A stretch of DNA of 64,000 bases from NCBI RefSeq assembly GCF_028748065.1, contig NZ_CP118166.1:1-64000 (forward strand), in the 5' to 3' direction. The position numbers and the translations under genes are program-made. Under the pieces are notes generated by a model, which was not told where the DNA came from, ran no database searches, and saw nothing but the letters and a program-made list of their open reading frames with translations. Shown here piece after piece: positions 41,198-54,251 of the stretch. Every line of letters begins with the position of its first letter. Position 1 is the stretch's first letter. The DNA is from Hyphococcus flavus (GTDB lineage: Bacteria; Pseudomonadota; Alphaproteobacteria; Caulobacterales; Parvularculaceae).

Positions 41198-42199
41198 ATG
41201 AACAAGCGCCCCCTCGCCCGCTATCCAGCCCTTAGATTACGCCGGCCTCGTATCTCCGACTGGTCGCGCCGTCTCTATGCGGAGACACATATTTCTCCGA
41301 GCGATTTTCTCTGGGCTATCATATTAAAAGACGGCAAGGATATTCGCGAGCCGATCGACGCCATGCCCGGCGTATTCCGGTTGTCGCCTGATCAGGCCGT
41401 CAAGGCGGCGCAAGAAGCAAAGTCACTGGGCATTCCCGCTCTCGCGCTCTTTCCGTACACGGATGCGGACGGGCGAACCCCGGGCGGAGAAGAAGCGTTC
41501 AATCCGGACAGCCTCATGTGCCGCACAGCAAAAGCGATCAAGGACGCTGTTCCCGACATAGGCCTGATGGCGGATGTCGCGCTCGACCCCTATACGGATC
41601 ACGGTCACGACGGGTTGATGCGCGACGGCGAAATCCTCAACGATGAAACGCTCGAAATTCTGGTGCGCCAATCCATCGTTCAGGCGCGCGCCGGCTTTGA
41701 TATCATAACGCCATCAGACATGATGGATGGGCGTGTCGGCGCCATCCGGGCGGGACTGGATGGTGAAGGCTTTCAAAACATTCAGATCATGGCCTATGCG
41801 GCGAAATATGCGTCTGCATTTTACGGGCCCTATCGCGAAGCGATTGGGTCGGCTGGCGTCCTAAAAGGCGACAAACGCACCTATCAAATGAACCCGGCTA
41901 ATTCCGACGAAGCCTTGCGCGAAGTGGCGCTTGATCTCGCCGAGGGCGCGGACAGCGTCATGGTGAAGCCGGGGCTTGCCTATCTCGACATTGTTGCACG
42001 TGTGAAAGAAGAATTCGGCGCGCCGACTTTCGTCTTCCAGGTCTCCGGTGAATACGCGATGATCAAGGCGGCAGCTCAGAACGGCTGGCTCGACGGAGAA
42101 CGGGCGATGCTGGAATCCCTCCTCGCCTTCAAACGCGCCGGCGCCAATGGGATCATTACCTACTTTGCGGCGGACGCGGCCAAGGCGCTGCAGCGTTAG
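41198..42199 (+). CDS. hemB: Porphobilinogen synthase (5-aminolevulinate dehydratase)
   Basis: A 333-residue aldolase-class enzyme. It has LPALALFPYTDADGRTP-like motif IPALALFPYTDADGRTPGGE (about 79-98), LMADVALDPYTDHGHDGLM (from residue 122), the first active Lys in YQMNPANSDE context and the second in DSVMVKPGLAYLDI, with the Lys in VKPG as Schiff base. The zinc-Cys triad is absent (DVALDPYTDHGHDG), which indicates a Mg-dependent enzyme as usual in alphaproteobacteria. It makes porphobilinogen from two 5-aminolevulinates, using the product of hemA nearby. Confidence 0.95.
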   Translation: MNKRPLARYPALRLRRPRISDWSRRLYAETHISPSDFLWAIILKDGKDIREPIDAMPGVFRLSPDQAVKAAQEAKSLGIPALALFPYTDADGRTPGGEEAFNPDSLMCRTAKAIKDAVPDIGLMADVALDPYTDHGHDGLMRDGEILNDETLEILVRQSIVQARAGFDIITPSDMMDGRVGAIRAGLDGEGFQNIQIMAYAAKYASAFYGPYREAIGSAGVLKGDKRTYQMNPANSDEALREVALDLAEGADSVMVKPGLAYLDIVARVKEEFGAPTFVFQVSGEYAMIKAAAQNGWLDGERAMLESLLAFKRAGANGIITYFAADAAKALQR

Positions 42200-42331
42200 A
42201 GTTTCCAAAACTCGCTGTATCGCATCTAAAAAACAACTGATCCTGAAATCATGCCTCGTCAGCTTGCCAATAGCGGCGCGCAATATTAGCCATTTATTTG
42301 TTTGCAGATTAACGGTTGACTGGGGCTTTCA

Positions 42332-43489
42332 ATGAATACGTACCGCGCATTTCTCCAATCGCAGATGAATCCTTTTGGCGTAGTGGCCCTGGCGATATGT
42401 GTTTTGCTCACCTGCCCCGCAACAAGTTTTGCAGAAGACAACGCCAAAGACGAGTTCACCACAACGCGTGAGATTATTGGTGACTATCAACGCATCACGA
42501 CGCCAAATGGCGTTGAAGAAAGTTTCATCGTCAATCTGAACGGCGCAAGGCAGTATGTTTCCGTACGGGGAAATGATCGCGCAAACCCCATCATTTTATT
42601 TGTTCACGGCGGGCCCGCGGCGCCGGAAATGCCGATTGCCTGGGCGTTTCAAGATCCATGGGAAGAGTTCTTTACCGTGGTGCAGTGGGATCAGCGCGCG
42701 GCCGGCAAATCGTTTCCGCTGAACGAGCCGCAAGACATGCTCCCCACCCTGAAGCCGGAACAATATCGCGACGACGTTATCTCATTGATTGAACATCTCA
42801 ATGAAAGATACGGAAAGCGCAAAGTCATTCTCATGGGACATAGTTGGGGCTCAATACCCGGGTTAATGACAGCCGCTGAACGCCCTGACCTGCTCCACGC
42901 CTATGTCAGCCTTGGCCAGATTATCGACTTTCGAGAGGGCGAAAGAATTGGCTTCGAGCAAATCCTGCGGGTAGCCCGTGAAGATGGAAATAGTGAGGCT
43001 ATAGCAGAGCTCGAGGGGCTTGAACCTTATCCGGGCGATGGCGATTTCAGTATCGAAAAAATTGGCGTCCAACGGAAATGGTCGATCCAGTATGGCTATC
43101 TGTCTGCTGGACGCAACAGCGCCCGGGCCTATTTCAGGGCGCATCGCCTTTCGCCGGAATATGGTCCGGCCGACGTTATGGCGTGGCAACAAGGCAGCGC
43201 CTTTACGATTCAAAACCTGCTGCCAAAACTTGCAGACGTTTCGTTCAAAGACGTAACTGCCCTTGATGTTCCCGTTTTCATGTTCATGGGACGCCATGAT
43301 TATACGACGCCGAATGAACCGGTTGTTGAGTGGCTGACAAAGCTAGATGCGCCTCACAAGCAAGAAGTTTGGTTCGAAAATTCGGCGCATGTTATTCCCG
43401 CTGATGAACCGGGAAAAGCTCTGTTTAAGCTTGTGACGCAAGTACGCCCCTTTGCCGTCAACGCAGGCGATGGCGCGCCGATTGAGTAA
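42332..43489 (+). CDS. Secreted alpha/beta hydrolase, proline iminopeptidase-like
   Basis: A 385-residue protein with an N-terminal signal peptide (hydrophobic [15 protein letters not shown], cleaved near SFAED). Alpha/beta hydrolase motifs: oxyanion-loop [13 protein letters not shown] (about 89-101), [13 protein letters not shown], nucleophile elbow [11 protein letters not shown] (about 167-177), acid in [10 protein letters not shown] and His in [12 protein letters not shown]. This matches the prolyl-iminopeptidase-like S33 family with a periplasmic location. Substrate is not predictable. Confidence 0.87.
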   Translation: MNTYRAFLQSQMNPFGVVALAICVLLTCPATSFAEDNAKDEFTTTREIIGDYQRITTPNGVEESFIVNLNGARQYVSVRGNDRANPIILFVHGGPAAPEMPIAWAFQDPWEEFFTVVQWDQRAAGKSFPLNEPQDMLPTLKPEQYRDDVISLIEHLNERYGKRKVILMGHSWGSIPGLMTAAERPDLLHAYVSLGQIIDFREGERIGFEQILRVAREDGNSEAIAELEGLEPYPGDGDFSIEKIGVQRKWSIQYGYLSAGRNSARAYFRAHRLSPEYGPADVMAWQQGSAFTIQNLLPKLADVSFKDVTALDVPVFMFMGRHDYTTPNEPVVEWLTKLDAPHKQEVWFENSAHVIPADEPGKALFKLVTQVRPFAVNAGDGAPIE

Positions 43490-43767
43490 TAAGCAATCAT
43501 TTCCCCGCCCCAAGACCAACAGCATTACTAATTTTACCAAGGGTTCCTAGAGAAAGTCCCCTTGCGACTAACATAGTTAAAATTCGCCAAAGGCGGGAAT
43601 ACCTTTTTTATAATTCCGCCCGCGGTGTAATTAACTATAAATAAATCCGTCTAAGGACGATTATTTCAGGCGGCGCTCTTCCTTCTATTTTTTCAGGATG
43701 ATACATCAATTTTGCGGTGCGGAAGTTGTTACGCCCGCCAGTTGTGTAAAGCGTAGGGGATTCTCTC

Positions 43768-44451
43768 GTGAAAGTTTTCAAAGCATCAACCGCGGGCGTT
43801 TTTGCAGCAGCGTCCTTCATGGCGGCATCAGCCGCGAATGCAGCGGTTATCGGCGTCACTGTGGACCCGAGCGACAATAGCCTTGTTGGCGAAACCGAAT
43901 TTCGCTCATCACTTGGCGCGGACGCCATCCGGTATTTCATTCCGCTTGAGAATGACAGCGGCGTTTACGGTGTTGATGAAGGCGGCGATTTTGGCCTGAG
44001 CGCCGATAGCGGCGATGGCGGCGGCACGCTGTCCATGTATATCCTGTTCGATAATTTGAATGCCGGCAGCGAGTATGTTTTGGACGTTATGTTCGAAGAC
44101 CTAGACCTTGCTGGCGCAAACGATCCGAACGGTTTTTTTGAATCGCTACAAATATTCAGCGCTGACGGCGCAACCAGTTTGACGGGACTGATCTTAGATA
44201 TCTCCAACCCGCTGATGTCAGGGGACGCCGCTACACAACAATTGTTATCGATTGCGCTCGGCGCCGTTTTAACCGACTCGCTGGTGTTACGATTTGATTT
44301 CATTGCTGACGCCTCAAGCCGCGGCACGAACACGGCGGAATTCCTTGTCGCTGAAGTCCAGGAAGTGCCGCTGCCCGCAGCACTGCCGCTCTTTATCGCA
44401 GGACTCGCAGGACTTGGGTTTGCGGGCCGCAATAAAAAGAAAACGAGCTGA
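43768..44451 (+). CDS. VPLPA-CTERM exported protein
   Basis: The GTG at 43768 follows an AGGGG site by eight bases. The 227-residue protein has a signal peptide (GVFAAASFMAASAANA), then a beta-rich body, and a C-terminal VPLPAALPLFIAGLAGLGFA followed by GRNKKKTS. This is the VPLPA-CTERM sorting signal, processed by exosortase-type machinery, so an exosortase is expected elsewhere in the genome. Function of the body is unknown; the preceding 278 bases contain an imperfect AT-rich inverted repeat. Confidence 0.88.
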   Translation: MKVFKASTAGVFAAASFMAASAANAAVIGVTVDPSDNSLVGETEFRSSLGADAIRYFIPLENDSGVYGVDEGGDFGLSADSGDGGGTLSMYILFDNLNAGSEYVLDVMFEDLDLAGANDPNGFFESLQIFSADGATSLTGLILDISNPLMSGDAATQQLLSIALGAVLTDSLVLRFDFIADASSRGTNTAEFLVAEVQEVPLPAALPLFIAGLAGLGFAGRNKKKTS

Positions 44452-44480
44452 TCTGTTCGATAAACGCCAAAGCGTTTGGA

Positions 44481-44510
44481 AAGCCCCGGCCAGCCGGGGC
44501 TTTTTTATTT
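44481..44510 (+). terminator. Intrinsic terminator after VPLPA-CTERM gene
   Basis: A perfect 10-bp stem AAGCCCCGGC / GCCGGGGCTT with a two-base loop gap (CA) and a T run TTTTTTATTT. It lies 30 bases after the stop and just at the end of the convergent VUT gene. Confidence 0.88.
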
Positions 44511-45203
44511 TCCGCCGTACCCGCCCTTTGGCTTGAGCGAGCCGCGGAGCAAACCGTAAACAGGTAAAAAGGCAAGCGCCACGAGCGCCTTTACAGCGAA
44601 GTCGCCGATCAGCCAGTTCAGCCATGGCGCGCCCGAGCCCGCATAGACGCCCGGGAAATAAATGATGGCATACGTGAAGTAAGCGCACAGCGCCGCATAA
44701 AGCGGCGCGCGCCACCAGCGCAGCGATCCGCGCACAACGTCGTAAATGCTTGCCGCCATATATTGCGCCGCCATAGCGCTCGCTGTGAAAAAGACGGTGT
44801 AACGAACGCCCGGCAGATCGCCGTCTTCAAGGGATGGCGCGAGGTAGGAAAGCTCAGCAAACACGGCGATGGCGGCAAGCCCCCAGGACGCCGTAACGGC
44901 TCGGGATGCTTCGTCGCCTCCATACTTCCTTGCGAAGATGATCACCAGAAACGGCGCCAGCGCCATGATGAACCCGCCGCGTGTAAGCCAGTTTGACGGC
45001 CGCGAGCCAACCGCCTCGCCGGCCATCCAGTCAAATGCATGCATGGGAATGTCGACAGTCAAGATTGCGGCCAGCAACAATGGCGTCAGCATCATCGCCA
45101 GCATCACCATGCGCGTAAACGCCGTGGCGAATTCGCCCGACTTGCGCGCCAGGCGTTCTACCGCTGTTTCGCGAGGTTGCCTTTTTTCGACTGCCGCTTC
45201 CAT
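44505..45203 (-). CDS. VUT-family transporter (queuosine-precursor type)
   Basis: A 232-residue membrane protein with about six TM segments. The C-terminal half, AMAAQYMAASIYDVVRGSLR ... WWRAPL and WLNWLIGDFAVKALVALAFL ... PVYGLL, resembles the VUT/YhhQ family (COG1738), which imports queuosine precursors or similar bases. The N-terminal 30 residues are hydrophilic. Family assignment is from this C-terminal pattern, and substrate remains open. Confidence 0.75.
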   Translation of the reverse strand: MEAAVEKRQPRETAVERLARKSGEFATAFTRMVMLAMMLTPLLLAAILTVDIPMHAFDWMAGEAVGSRPSNWLTRGGFIMALAPFLVIIFARKYGGDEASRAVTASWGLAAIAVFAELSYLAPSLEDGDLPGVRYTVFFTASAMAAQYMAASIYDVVRGSLRWWRAPLYAALCAYFTYAIIYFPGVYAGSGAPWLNWLIGDFAVKALVALAFLPVYGLLRGSLKPKGGYGGK

Positions 45204-45248
45204 CGACCCTGCCTTAACGGCCGGGGCAAAGAATCGTCACGGCCGTGT

Positions 45249-45527
45249 TTAAGAAGCTTTCGCCAGTTTGCGCTTCAGTTTCAAGGCATTCGGCGCCAAT
45301 TGCCCGTCATCAGCCTTGGAAAGGAAGACATCAAGGCCGCCCATATGATCGACGGAGCGCAGCGTAGAGGCCGCCACCTTGAACTTGAAACCCTGGCCGA
45401 GCTTGTCCGAATGTAGCGTCACATTGCACAGATTCGGCAGAAAACGCCGCTTGGTCTTGTTATTCGCGTGAGAGACATTGTTGCCTGTCGTGGGGCCAAC
45501 GCCTGAAAGATCACACCGCCGCGCCAT
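45249..45527 (-). CDS. rpmB: 50S ribosomal protein L28
   Basis: A 92-residue basic protein with the L28 N-terminus [20 protein letters not shown] and the usual [20 protein letters not shown] and [15 protein letters not shown] blocks. It is a component of the large ribosomal subunit. It diverges from the helicase gene over 194 bases that should hold both promoters. Confidence 0.97.
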   Translation of the reverse strand: MARRCDLSGVGPTTGNNVSHANNKTKRRFLPNLCNVTLHSDKLGQGFKFKVAASTLRSVDHMGGLDVFLSKADDGQLAPNALKLKRKLAKAS

Positions 45528-45721
45528 GGGTCTAGCCTTTTACATGTCGGGACGTCGCGCCGGCAGCCGGCAGCGTCTGCACCCGTGTTAAAACCTTGAA
45601 ATCGAGCGGCGTGACCTAGCCGAGGAAACCCGGGACGTCAAGCGATTTGGGGCTTTTCATTGAGCCGAAACGCCAACGGTTTATATAAGGGGGCTGATGC
45701 GTCCCGAAAGCCAGTATTTCC

Positions 45722-48747
<3,026 letters not shown>

Positions 48748-48751
<4 letters not shown>

Positions 48752-49176
48752 CGGGCGCCGCATCGGCCAACGATACCGGAAAGTGTTCCGCGCAAGTCAG
48801 TCAGCGCATTGATCAATGGTTATGGCGTGCGCGTTTTTTTAAAACCCGCACGCTTGCATCAAAATTTGTAAACGATGGCAATGTTCGCCTTACGCGCAAC
48901 GACAACACAACGCGTATTGACAAATCGAGCGCCAACATACGCGCTGGCGACACGCTTGTTTTCACACGTAACGACAGGCTTCGCATTATTGTTATTCTGG
49001 AATGCGCGTCACGGCGAGGCCCGGCAAGTGAAGCGCAAGCGCTTTACGACGACAAATCACCACCACCGCCAACAAAACCTGCTCGGCCTGTTGCTCCATT
49101 CGAACGGGAAAAAGGCGCCGGCAGACCCACGAAGAAAGATCGCCGCGCCCTGACCGCGCTAAAAACCCGCGATTAA
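48748..49176 (+). CDS. S4-domain RNA-binding protein (Hsp15-like)
   Basis: A 142-residue protein. SQRIDQWLWRARFFKTRTLA and SKFVNDGNVRLTRNDNTTRI (about 18-57) form the S4 RNA-binding domain as in Hsp15/HslR, followed by a basic Pro/Lys/Arg-rich tail. Hsp15 binds stalled 50S-nascent-chain complexes. The gene is translationally coupled to the helicase by ATGA overlap. Confidence 0.88.
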
Positions 49177-49186
49177 AAGGAAAATC

Positions 49187-49636
49187 ATGCTTGATAAACT
49201 TTTCGACCGTTTCAAACAGCAAACTCCGTCAGATGAGGCGCAAGAAATTGACGCCTTGCAACTTGCATTCGCTGCTCTGCTGGTGGAAGCGGCGCGCGCC
49301 GATGAGATCTATGCCCAACATGAAATCGAGATCATCGACCGGGCGCTGATGAACAAATTCTCCATCGACGCCGGTTCGGCCGCGGCGCTGCGCACCAAAG
49401 CGGAAGCGGTCCAGGAGAACGCGAATGACATTCAGCGCTTTACCCGGGTCGCCAAGGAGATGAGCGAGGATGAAAAAATCAGCCTGCTCGAGGAGATCTG
49501 GGAAATCATCCTTTCTGACGGGGATCGCGATTCCTTTGAAGACACGCTGGTGCGCCGGATTTGCGGGCTCATCTATGTAGATGACCGGGAAAGCGGTCAG
49601 GCCAGACAGCGTGTCGAGGCCCGGCTAAAAAGATAA
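49187..49636 (+). CDS. TerB-family protein
   Basis: A 149-residue acidic helical protein. [20 protein letters not shown] (about 30-49) and [20 protein letters not shown] (about 96-115) match the TerB/DjlA-type helical repeat with conserved acidic residues that may bind a metal. It starts after an AAAGGA site. Its role in this context is unknown; the tellurite name does not imply tellurite resistance. Confidence 0.85.
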   Translation: MLDKLFDRFKQQTPSDEAQEIDALQLAFAALLVEAARADEIYAQHEIEIIDRALMNKFSIDAGSAAALRTKAEAVQENANDIQRFTRVAKEMSEDEKISLLEEIWEIILSDGDRDSFEDTLVRRICGLIYVDDRESGQARQRVEARLKR

Positions 49637-49725
49637 TGAGAATTATTGGCGAACTCGCCGCTTGCGTCACCGCCGCCAGCAGTTATGAAGAGCCAAAGAC
49701 TAGAGAATTCAAGGAGCCTCGCCCG

Positions 49726-50064
49726 ATGACTTACGTGGTGACTGAAGCCTGCATCAAATGCAAATATACCGACTGCGTGGAGGTCTGCCCCGTCGATTGT
49801 TTTTATGAGGGCGAGAATATGCTGGTGATTCATCCGGATGAATGCATCGATTGCGGCGTCTGCGAGCCTGAATGCCCGGCTGAAGCCATCATCCCCGATA
49901 CCGAGGACGGCGCTGACAAATGGGTGGAACTCAACACCAAGTACGCGGCTGTCTGGCCGAATATCACTGAGAAAGTCGATGCGCTGCCTGGCGCGGATGA
50001 TGTTGCTGAGGAAAAAGGCAAATTCGAGAAGTACTTCAGCGATAAGCCAGGAGAAGGTTCCTGA
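49726..50064 (+). CDS. fdxA: Ferredoxin FdxA, 7Fe type
   Basis: The ATG at 49726 ([20 protein letters not shown]) follows AAGGAG. The 112-residue protein has [18 protein letters not shown] (about 9-26) and [16 protein letters not shown] (about 40-55), the 3Fe-4S plus 4Fe-4S pattern of FdxA-type ferredoxins. It carries electrons in the cytoplasm. It lies between a TerB gene and the CarD gene, an arrangement usual in alphaproteobacteria. Confidence 0.95.
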   Translation: MTYVVTEACIKCKYTDCVEVCPVDCFYEGENMLVIHPDECIDCGVCEPECPAEAIIPDTEDGADKWVELNTKYAAVWPNITEKVDALPGADDVAEEKGKFEKYFSDKPGEGS

Positions 50065-50344
50065 TCGCTTCTGACCTGAGGCAACATTCGCCCGTAGCAT
50101 CAGTTGAAATTTTGTGCTAATATCCTAGTTAAATCTTAGGTTCTCTTGCGGCGCGCGCTTTCAGCCGGAGCATTCGAAAAACTGCACAAGCTCCTGAATT
50201 TAAAGTATTATTTCCCTGTGAGTCTTCCTCATAGCGAAAGCCTGTTCAGGTTGCTTCTGAACTGCGCGCAAAAACCAGCGAGGCCTTGAAGACAAAATTC
50301 GCCGCCGACGGGTTCCCGACGGCGTAAAACGTGAAGGTCAAGGA

Positions 50345-51445
50345 ATGGCGACGAAAGCAAAAAAAACAGCGGCCAAGAAAACCACCGCGAAAAAGGCCGC
50401 ATCAAAAAAAGCGCCAGCGCGCAAAACGACCGCCAAAAAGGCGACCGTGAAGTCCACAGCCAAAAAGAAAGCGACCGTTAAAACGTCCGCTAAAAAGGCC
50501 GTCAAAAAAGCGCCAGCCAAGAAGAAGGTCGCAGCAAAAAAGACTGCCCCGAAAAAGACGGTTAAGAAAAAAGCGACCGTTAAAACATCTGCCAAAAAGA
50601 AGGCGACCGTAAAGACTACGGCGACGAAAAAGAAAGCCGCCAAGAAAACCACGGCTAAAGTCGCACCAAAGAAAAAAGCTGCGACGAAAACCACCGCCAA
50701 GAAAGCAACCGCCAAAAAAGCCGCCCCATCAAAGGCTAAGGCGACAAAAAAGACTGCGGAAAAACCGAAACCAAAGCCAAAGCCCGCCAATGTGGGCCAG
50801 GCCCCGCGTAAAACCACCCTCGCCGCTTCAATCCCGACGCCGACGACGGTGATGCCAAAGGATGCGCCTCAAGCCGATGCTGACGCTTCGGAAAACGTTC
50901 AGGCGTCAAAAACGGCGAAACAGGATTTCAAGGTCAACGACCAGATCGTCTACCCCGCTCATGGCGTCGGCAAGATCATGAGCCTTGAAAAGCAACAGGT
51001 CGCTGGCATCCCGATCGAGCTTTTCGTCATCAATTTCGATCAGGAAAAGATGAAGCTCCGCGTCCCGACCGGCAAAGCGAAAGCCGCCGGCATGCGCCCG
51101 CTTTCAGACGATAAAACCGTCAAGGACGCCATTGGCACCCTTAAAGGCCGGGCCCGCATCAAGCGAACCATGTGGTCGCGCCGCGCGCAGGAATATGACG
51201 CAAAAATCAACTCCGGCGACATCAAGCTTGTTGCTGAGGTGGTGCGTGATCTCTATCGCGGAGAGGACCAGCCGGAACAAAGCTATTCTGAACGACAGCT
51301 TTTTGAAGCTGCGCTTGACCGCATGGCGCGAGAAGTCGCAGCGGTTCGCAAAGTCGATCTCGGCAAAGCCATTGAAGAGCTTGAAGGCGTTCTCAGAAAG
51401 AAAGCCGGCGCAGCAGCAGCAGCTGCTGCCGCCGCCGCCAATTAA
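50345..51445 (+). CDS. CarD/CdnL-family regulator with H1-like Lys/Ala tail
   Basis: A 366-residue protein in two parts. Residues 1-150 are almost entirely Lys, Ala and Thr in KKTTAKKAA and KKKATVKT-type repeats, like a histone-H1 tail. A Pro/Ala linker follows. From about 196, FKVNDQIVYPAHGVGKIMSL begins the CarD RNA-polymerase-binding domain, then a helical DNA-binding part (EVVRDLYRGEDQPEQSYSER, YSERQLFEAALDRMAREVAA) and an Ala run at the end. CarD stabilises open complexes at rRNA and other promoters. Family members are usually about 160-170 residues, so the tail is an addition. Confidence 0.92.
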   Translation: MATKAKKTAAKKTTAKKAASKKAPARKTTAKKATVKSTAKKKATVKTSAKKAVKKAPAKKKVAAKKTAPKKTVKKKATVKTSAKKKATVKTTATKKKAAKKTTAKVAPKKKAATKTTAKKATAKKAAPSKAKATKKTAEKPKPKPKPANVGQAPRKTTLAASIPTPTTVMPKDAPQADADASENVQASKTAKQDFKVNDQIVYPAHGVGKIMSLEKQQVAGIPIELFVINFDQEKMKLRVPTGKAKAAGMRPLSDDKTVKDAIGTLKGRARIKRTMWSRRAQEYDAKINSGDIKLVAEVVRDLYRGEDQPEQSYSERQLFEAALDRMAREVAAVRKVDLGKAIEELEGVLRKKAGAAAAAAAAAAN

Positions 51446-51447
51446 AC

Positions 51448-52203
51448 TCAAGCTGTTCTCGCGTGTAACAACTCAATCTGTTTGGGGTGAATGAGATCAA
51501 TGGATGGTCCGTTGATCTCCTCTACAAATCCGCGAACGCGAACCCTGACGCCCTCAAGCGCTGCTAAATCGAATTCGTCTTTCGCCCAGCGGCGGTAAAT
51601 CCTGCTGACGGCACCGGCGGTAAAATCTGTTCGATAGTCATCGCCGAAATTCAAATAAAACCTGCTACGCGTTTTTGCAGCCCGAACGACTGTCCCCTCG
51701 ATGATGTTATAAGCGCCAATCGCGCCGTTCGCGGATGTCGCTTTGTAGACGCTGTATGAATCCAGAGACCACAAGCCTTTCCGGCCGTCTCGCGTTGTCT
51801 TTTCAGCGGCTAGCAGCCGGTCGATGTGATCATGGTTTTCCGTTTGCGGCGCGACACGCACGGCTCCTGCCGCGCACAATATTTCCTGAAGGGTTCGCGA
51901 CGAGGCTTGCATTGTGGCGATAACGGGCTGTACGCCCCAGCGAGATTTGGGGCTGGCCTCTTTAATATTAACGCCCTGCCTCAACAAACTATCGAGCGTT
52001 TGACGAGCAGCCTCAAAATAGGCTGGCGGCGTTTTTTTCAATGTGTATAGCGGCGGCGCGATAACATCCGCTAACTGATATTCGTCATCACCGACCGTAA
52101 ACCGGTCGCCGGATAGGGCTGTTGCATTGACGACAGGTGTTTGCGCATTTGCACGTATAGCACAAAAAGATGCCGCGCCTGCAATGAAGGCGCGCCGTTT
52201 CAT
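51448..52203 (-). CDS. Secreted SNase-like (thermonuclease) protein
   Basis: A 251-residue protein. A twin-arginine-like signal MKRRAFIAGAASFCAIRANA starts it. The body has SNase-fold features (LSGDRFTVGDDEYQLADVIAP near 30-50; a LLAAEKTTRDGRKGLW block near 131-146), with a C-terminal beta domain VVRAAKTRSRFYLNFGDDYR and RVRVRGFVEEINGPSIDLIH. Complete catalytic Arg/Glu/Arg cannot be confirmed. It overlaps the pbpC stop as ATGA and is convergent with the carD gene. A periplasmic or extracellular role is likely. Confidence 0.75.
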   Translation of the reverse strand: MKRRAFIAGAASFCAIRANAQTPVVNATALSGDRFTVGDDEYQLADVIAPPLYTLKKTPPAYFEAARQTLDSLLRQGVNIKEASPKSRWGVQPVIATMQASSRTLQEILCAAGAVRVAPQTENHDHIDRLLAAEKTTRDGRKGLWSLDSYSVYKATSANGAIGAYNIIEGTVVRAAKTRSRFYLNFGDDYRTDFTAGAVSRIYRRWAKDEFDLAALEGVRVRVRGFVEEINGPSIDLIHPKQIELLHARTA

Positions 52204-54251
52204 CCTGAAACCACGCGTACCTTTGAACGCGCTGATAACCCTGCTTCATCCACGACCACCACATCGTAAAAGCCCGCCCGTTGAGGTTTCCAGACATGGC
52301 GACCGCTTGTTTCCTCGATAGCGACAGGTTCCCCATTGACGTACCAGCGATAGTCGCTGGCGCCGCCCCTTGCGGCGAGGGAAAAGCCCCGTGACGCAGC
52401 AGACCCAAGATAAACCTCCACGCCATTACGCGGGAAAATAATCTGCGGCGGCGTTTCCGTTACCGGTTTTTCAAATCGCGCCAGCGCCAGAACCGGAGCA
52501 TCGTCTGCATTTTCATCGATATTGTCTTGCGTATCTTCCTCACGTTCGATGAGGTCAAAAGCGTCAAACAACAACGGCGCTGCCGTCTTGCGACCTGTAT
52601 GGCCTGGCCTAGGCGCGCCATCGGCGCGGCCAACCCAGACGACAACGGTGTAGCCGCCGCCATGGCCAGCCGCCCAGGCGTCACGGAAGCCGTAGGACGT
52701 GCCTGTCTTGAACGCAATTTCCGTGGCGTTTTGCGTGAGCGACGCTGGCGCTCTTCCCTTTAGCGAGGGCGCACCGGCAAGGATTGCGCTGATACGCGTC
52801 GCAGTTTCTTCCGAAAACAAATGATACGCGTGTTCAGGTTCTGCTGCTTCGTCTTCTGTCCAGCGAAGCGGCTTCACTTCACCACCGCTGCCTAAAGCGG
52901 CGTATAAAACAGCCAGTTCCTGAGCCGTAATGCCCGCACCGCCAAGCGCCAACGCCAATCCCGGTTTACTGTCAGCCCGCTCCGGCGTTCTCAGACGTAC
53001 CCCTGCTGTTTTCAGCAAGGCCGCAAAACGCGACGCGCCGACACGGTTCAGCGCACGCACCGCAGGCACGTTCAGGGAATGCTGCAATGCTTCGCGTACT
53101 TTTACTTCGCCGCGAAAACCACGATCAAAATTTTCCGGCGCGTAATCGCCGAAAGCACGCGGCATATCTTCGATGACTGTCTCAGCGCTGGCATAGCCAT
53201 CTTCAAAAGCAAGGCCATAAATAAAAGGCTTCAAGGCTGACCCTGGCGAACGCGCCGCGGCCGTCAAATCAATCCATCCCCCTTGCGCCTTCAGCCCTGA
53301 TGACCCGACAAGCGCGCGCACTTTGCGTGTTTCGTTTTCAACAATGATCATTGAAGCGGTCGCGTCATCGTCGAATTGTTTCACATACTGGCCTAGCAAC
53401 GCCTCTGCGCGATTTTGCAGTTCTCTGCTGATAGACGAGCGAACAACACTTGGTTTTTCATTGCGAGTGAGTTGATAAGCGGCGTGGTAGGCGTGTCTCG
53501 GCAAATCATGACGATGCGCAGGCAGCCGCGCTTCTGCTGCTTCACCCGCCAGTTTATCGCTAAGCGCGCCAGCATCGACAAGCTTTGTAAGAACAAGCCG
53601 CCGTGCGCTTTTCGCAGCCTCGGATCGCAAATCCGGGCGCCGCGCTTCGGGGGCCTGTGGCAAAGCAATGAGCAACGCTTGTTCCGCATCGGTCAGGCGC
53701 GCCGGCTCTTTATCGAAATACAAGCGGCTTGCCGCACGGACGCCCTCTATATTCCCGCCATAAGGCGCGAGGGTAAGGTAGAGCTCCAGAATTTCAGTCT
53801 TAGAAAGCCGGCGTTCAAGTTGAAACGCGCGCAGCATTTCAATCGCTTTTGATCCGTATGTACGCGGACGCGGCTCAAGCAATCTTGCTGTCTGCATCGT
53901 AATCGTCGATGCGCCGGATACGATGCGTCCAGACATTACCGCTGATACGCCAGCGCGAACGACCGCCAGGGGATCAACGCCCCAGTGCGTATAATAACGC
54001 TTGTCTTCTATGGCGATTAGCCGCTCAACAAAAACAGGATCGATATTTTCAAGGTCGGCCGCGAACCGCCAGCGTCCCTCCTCCGTCGTAAAGCCGTGCA
54101 GCCATTCGCCGTTGCGGTCGATCACCAGCGGCGAGAGTTCACGCGCTTTGTCAACCGGCGGTGGCAAGACAAGGTCAAGCGTTACAATACTGCCCAGAAC
54201 CGCCAGTACCGTAACGCCAACTTTAATCGTTATGCTTTCAAGGCGAATCAT
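52200..54251 (-). CDS. pbpC: Penicillin-binding protein 1C
   Basis: A 683-residue bifunctional enzyme. A TM segment (residues about 8-27) is followed by the glycosyltransferase domain with FVERLIAIEDKRYYTHWGVD (catalytic Glu, about 73-92) and ASTITMQTARLLEP. The transpeptidase domain follows with AARSPGSALKPFIYGLAFED (Ser of SxxK near 343), and IAFKTGTSYGFRDAWAAGHG (KTGT, near 512). A C-terminal beta domain (PBP1C-like, about 585-680) completes it. It overlaps the alpha-2-macroglobulin gene by ATGA, the usual pairing. Confidence 0.93.
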   Translation of the reverse strand: MIRLESITIKVGVTVLAVLGSIVTLDLVLPPPVDKARELSPLVIDRNGEWLHGFTTEEGRWRFAADLENIDPVFVERLIAIEDKRYYTHWGVDPLAVVRAGVSAVMSGRIVSGASTITMQTARLLEPRPRTYGSKAIEMLRAFQLERRLSKTEILELYLTLAPYGGNIEGVRAASRLYFDKEPARLTDAEQALLIALPQAPEARRPDLRSEAAKSARRLVLTKLVDAGALSDKLAGEAAEARLPAHRHDLPRHAYHAAYQLTRNEKPSVVRSSISRELQNRAEALLGQYVKQFDDDATASMIIVENETRKVRALVGSSGLKAQGGWIDLTAAARSPGSALKPFIYGLAFEDGYASAETVIEDMPRAFGDYAPENFDRGFRGEVKVREALQHSLNVPAVRALNRVGASRFAALLKTAGVRLRTPERADSKPGLALALGGAGITAQELAVLYAALGSGGEVKPLRWTEDEAAEPEHAYHLFSEETATRISAILAGAPSLKGRAPASLTQNATEIAFKTGTSYGFRDAWAAGHGGGYTVVVWVGRADGAPRPGHTGRKTAAPLLFDAFDLIEREEDTQDNIDENADDAPVLALARFEKPVTETPPQIIFPRNGVEVYLGSAASRGFSLAARGGASDYRWYVNGEPVAIEETSGRHVWKPQRAGFYDVVVVDEAGLSARSKVRVVSG

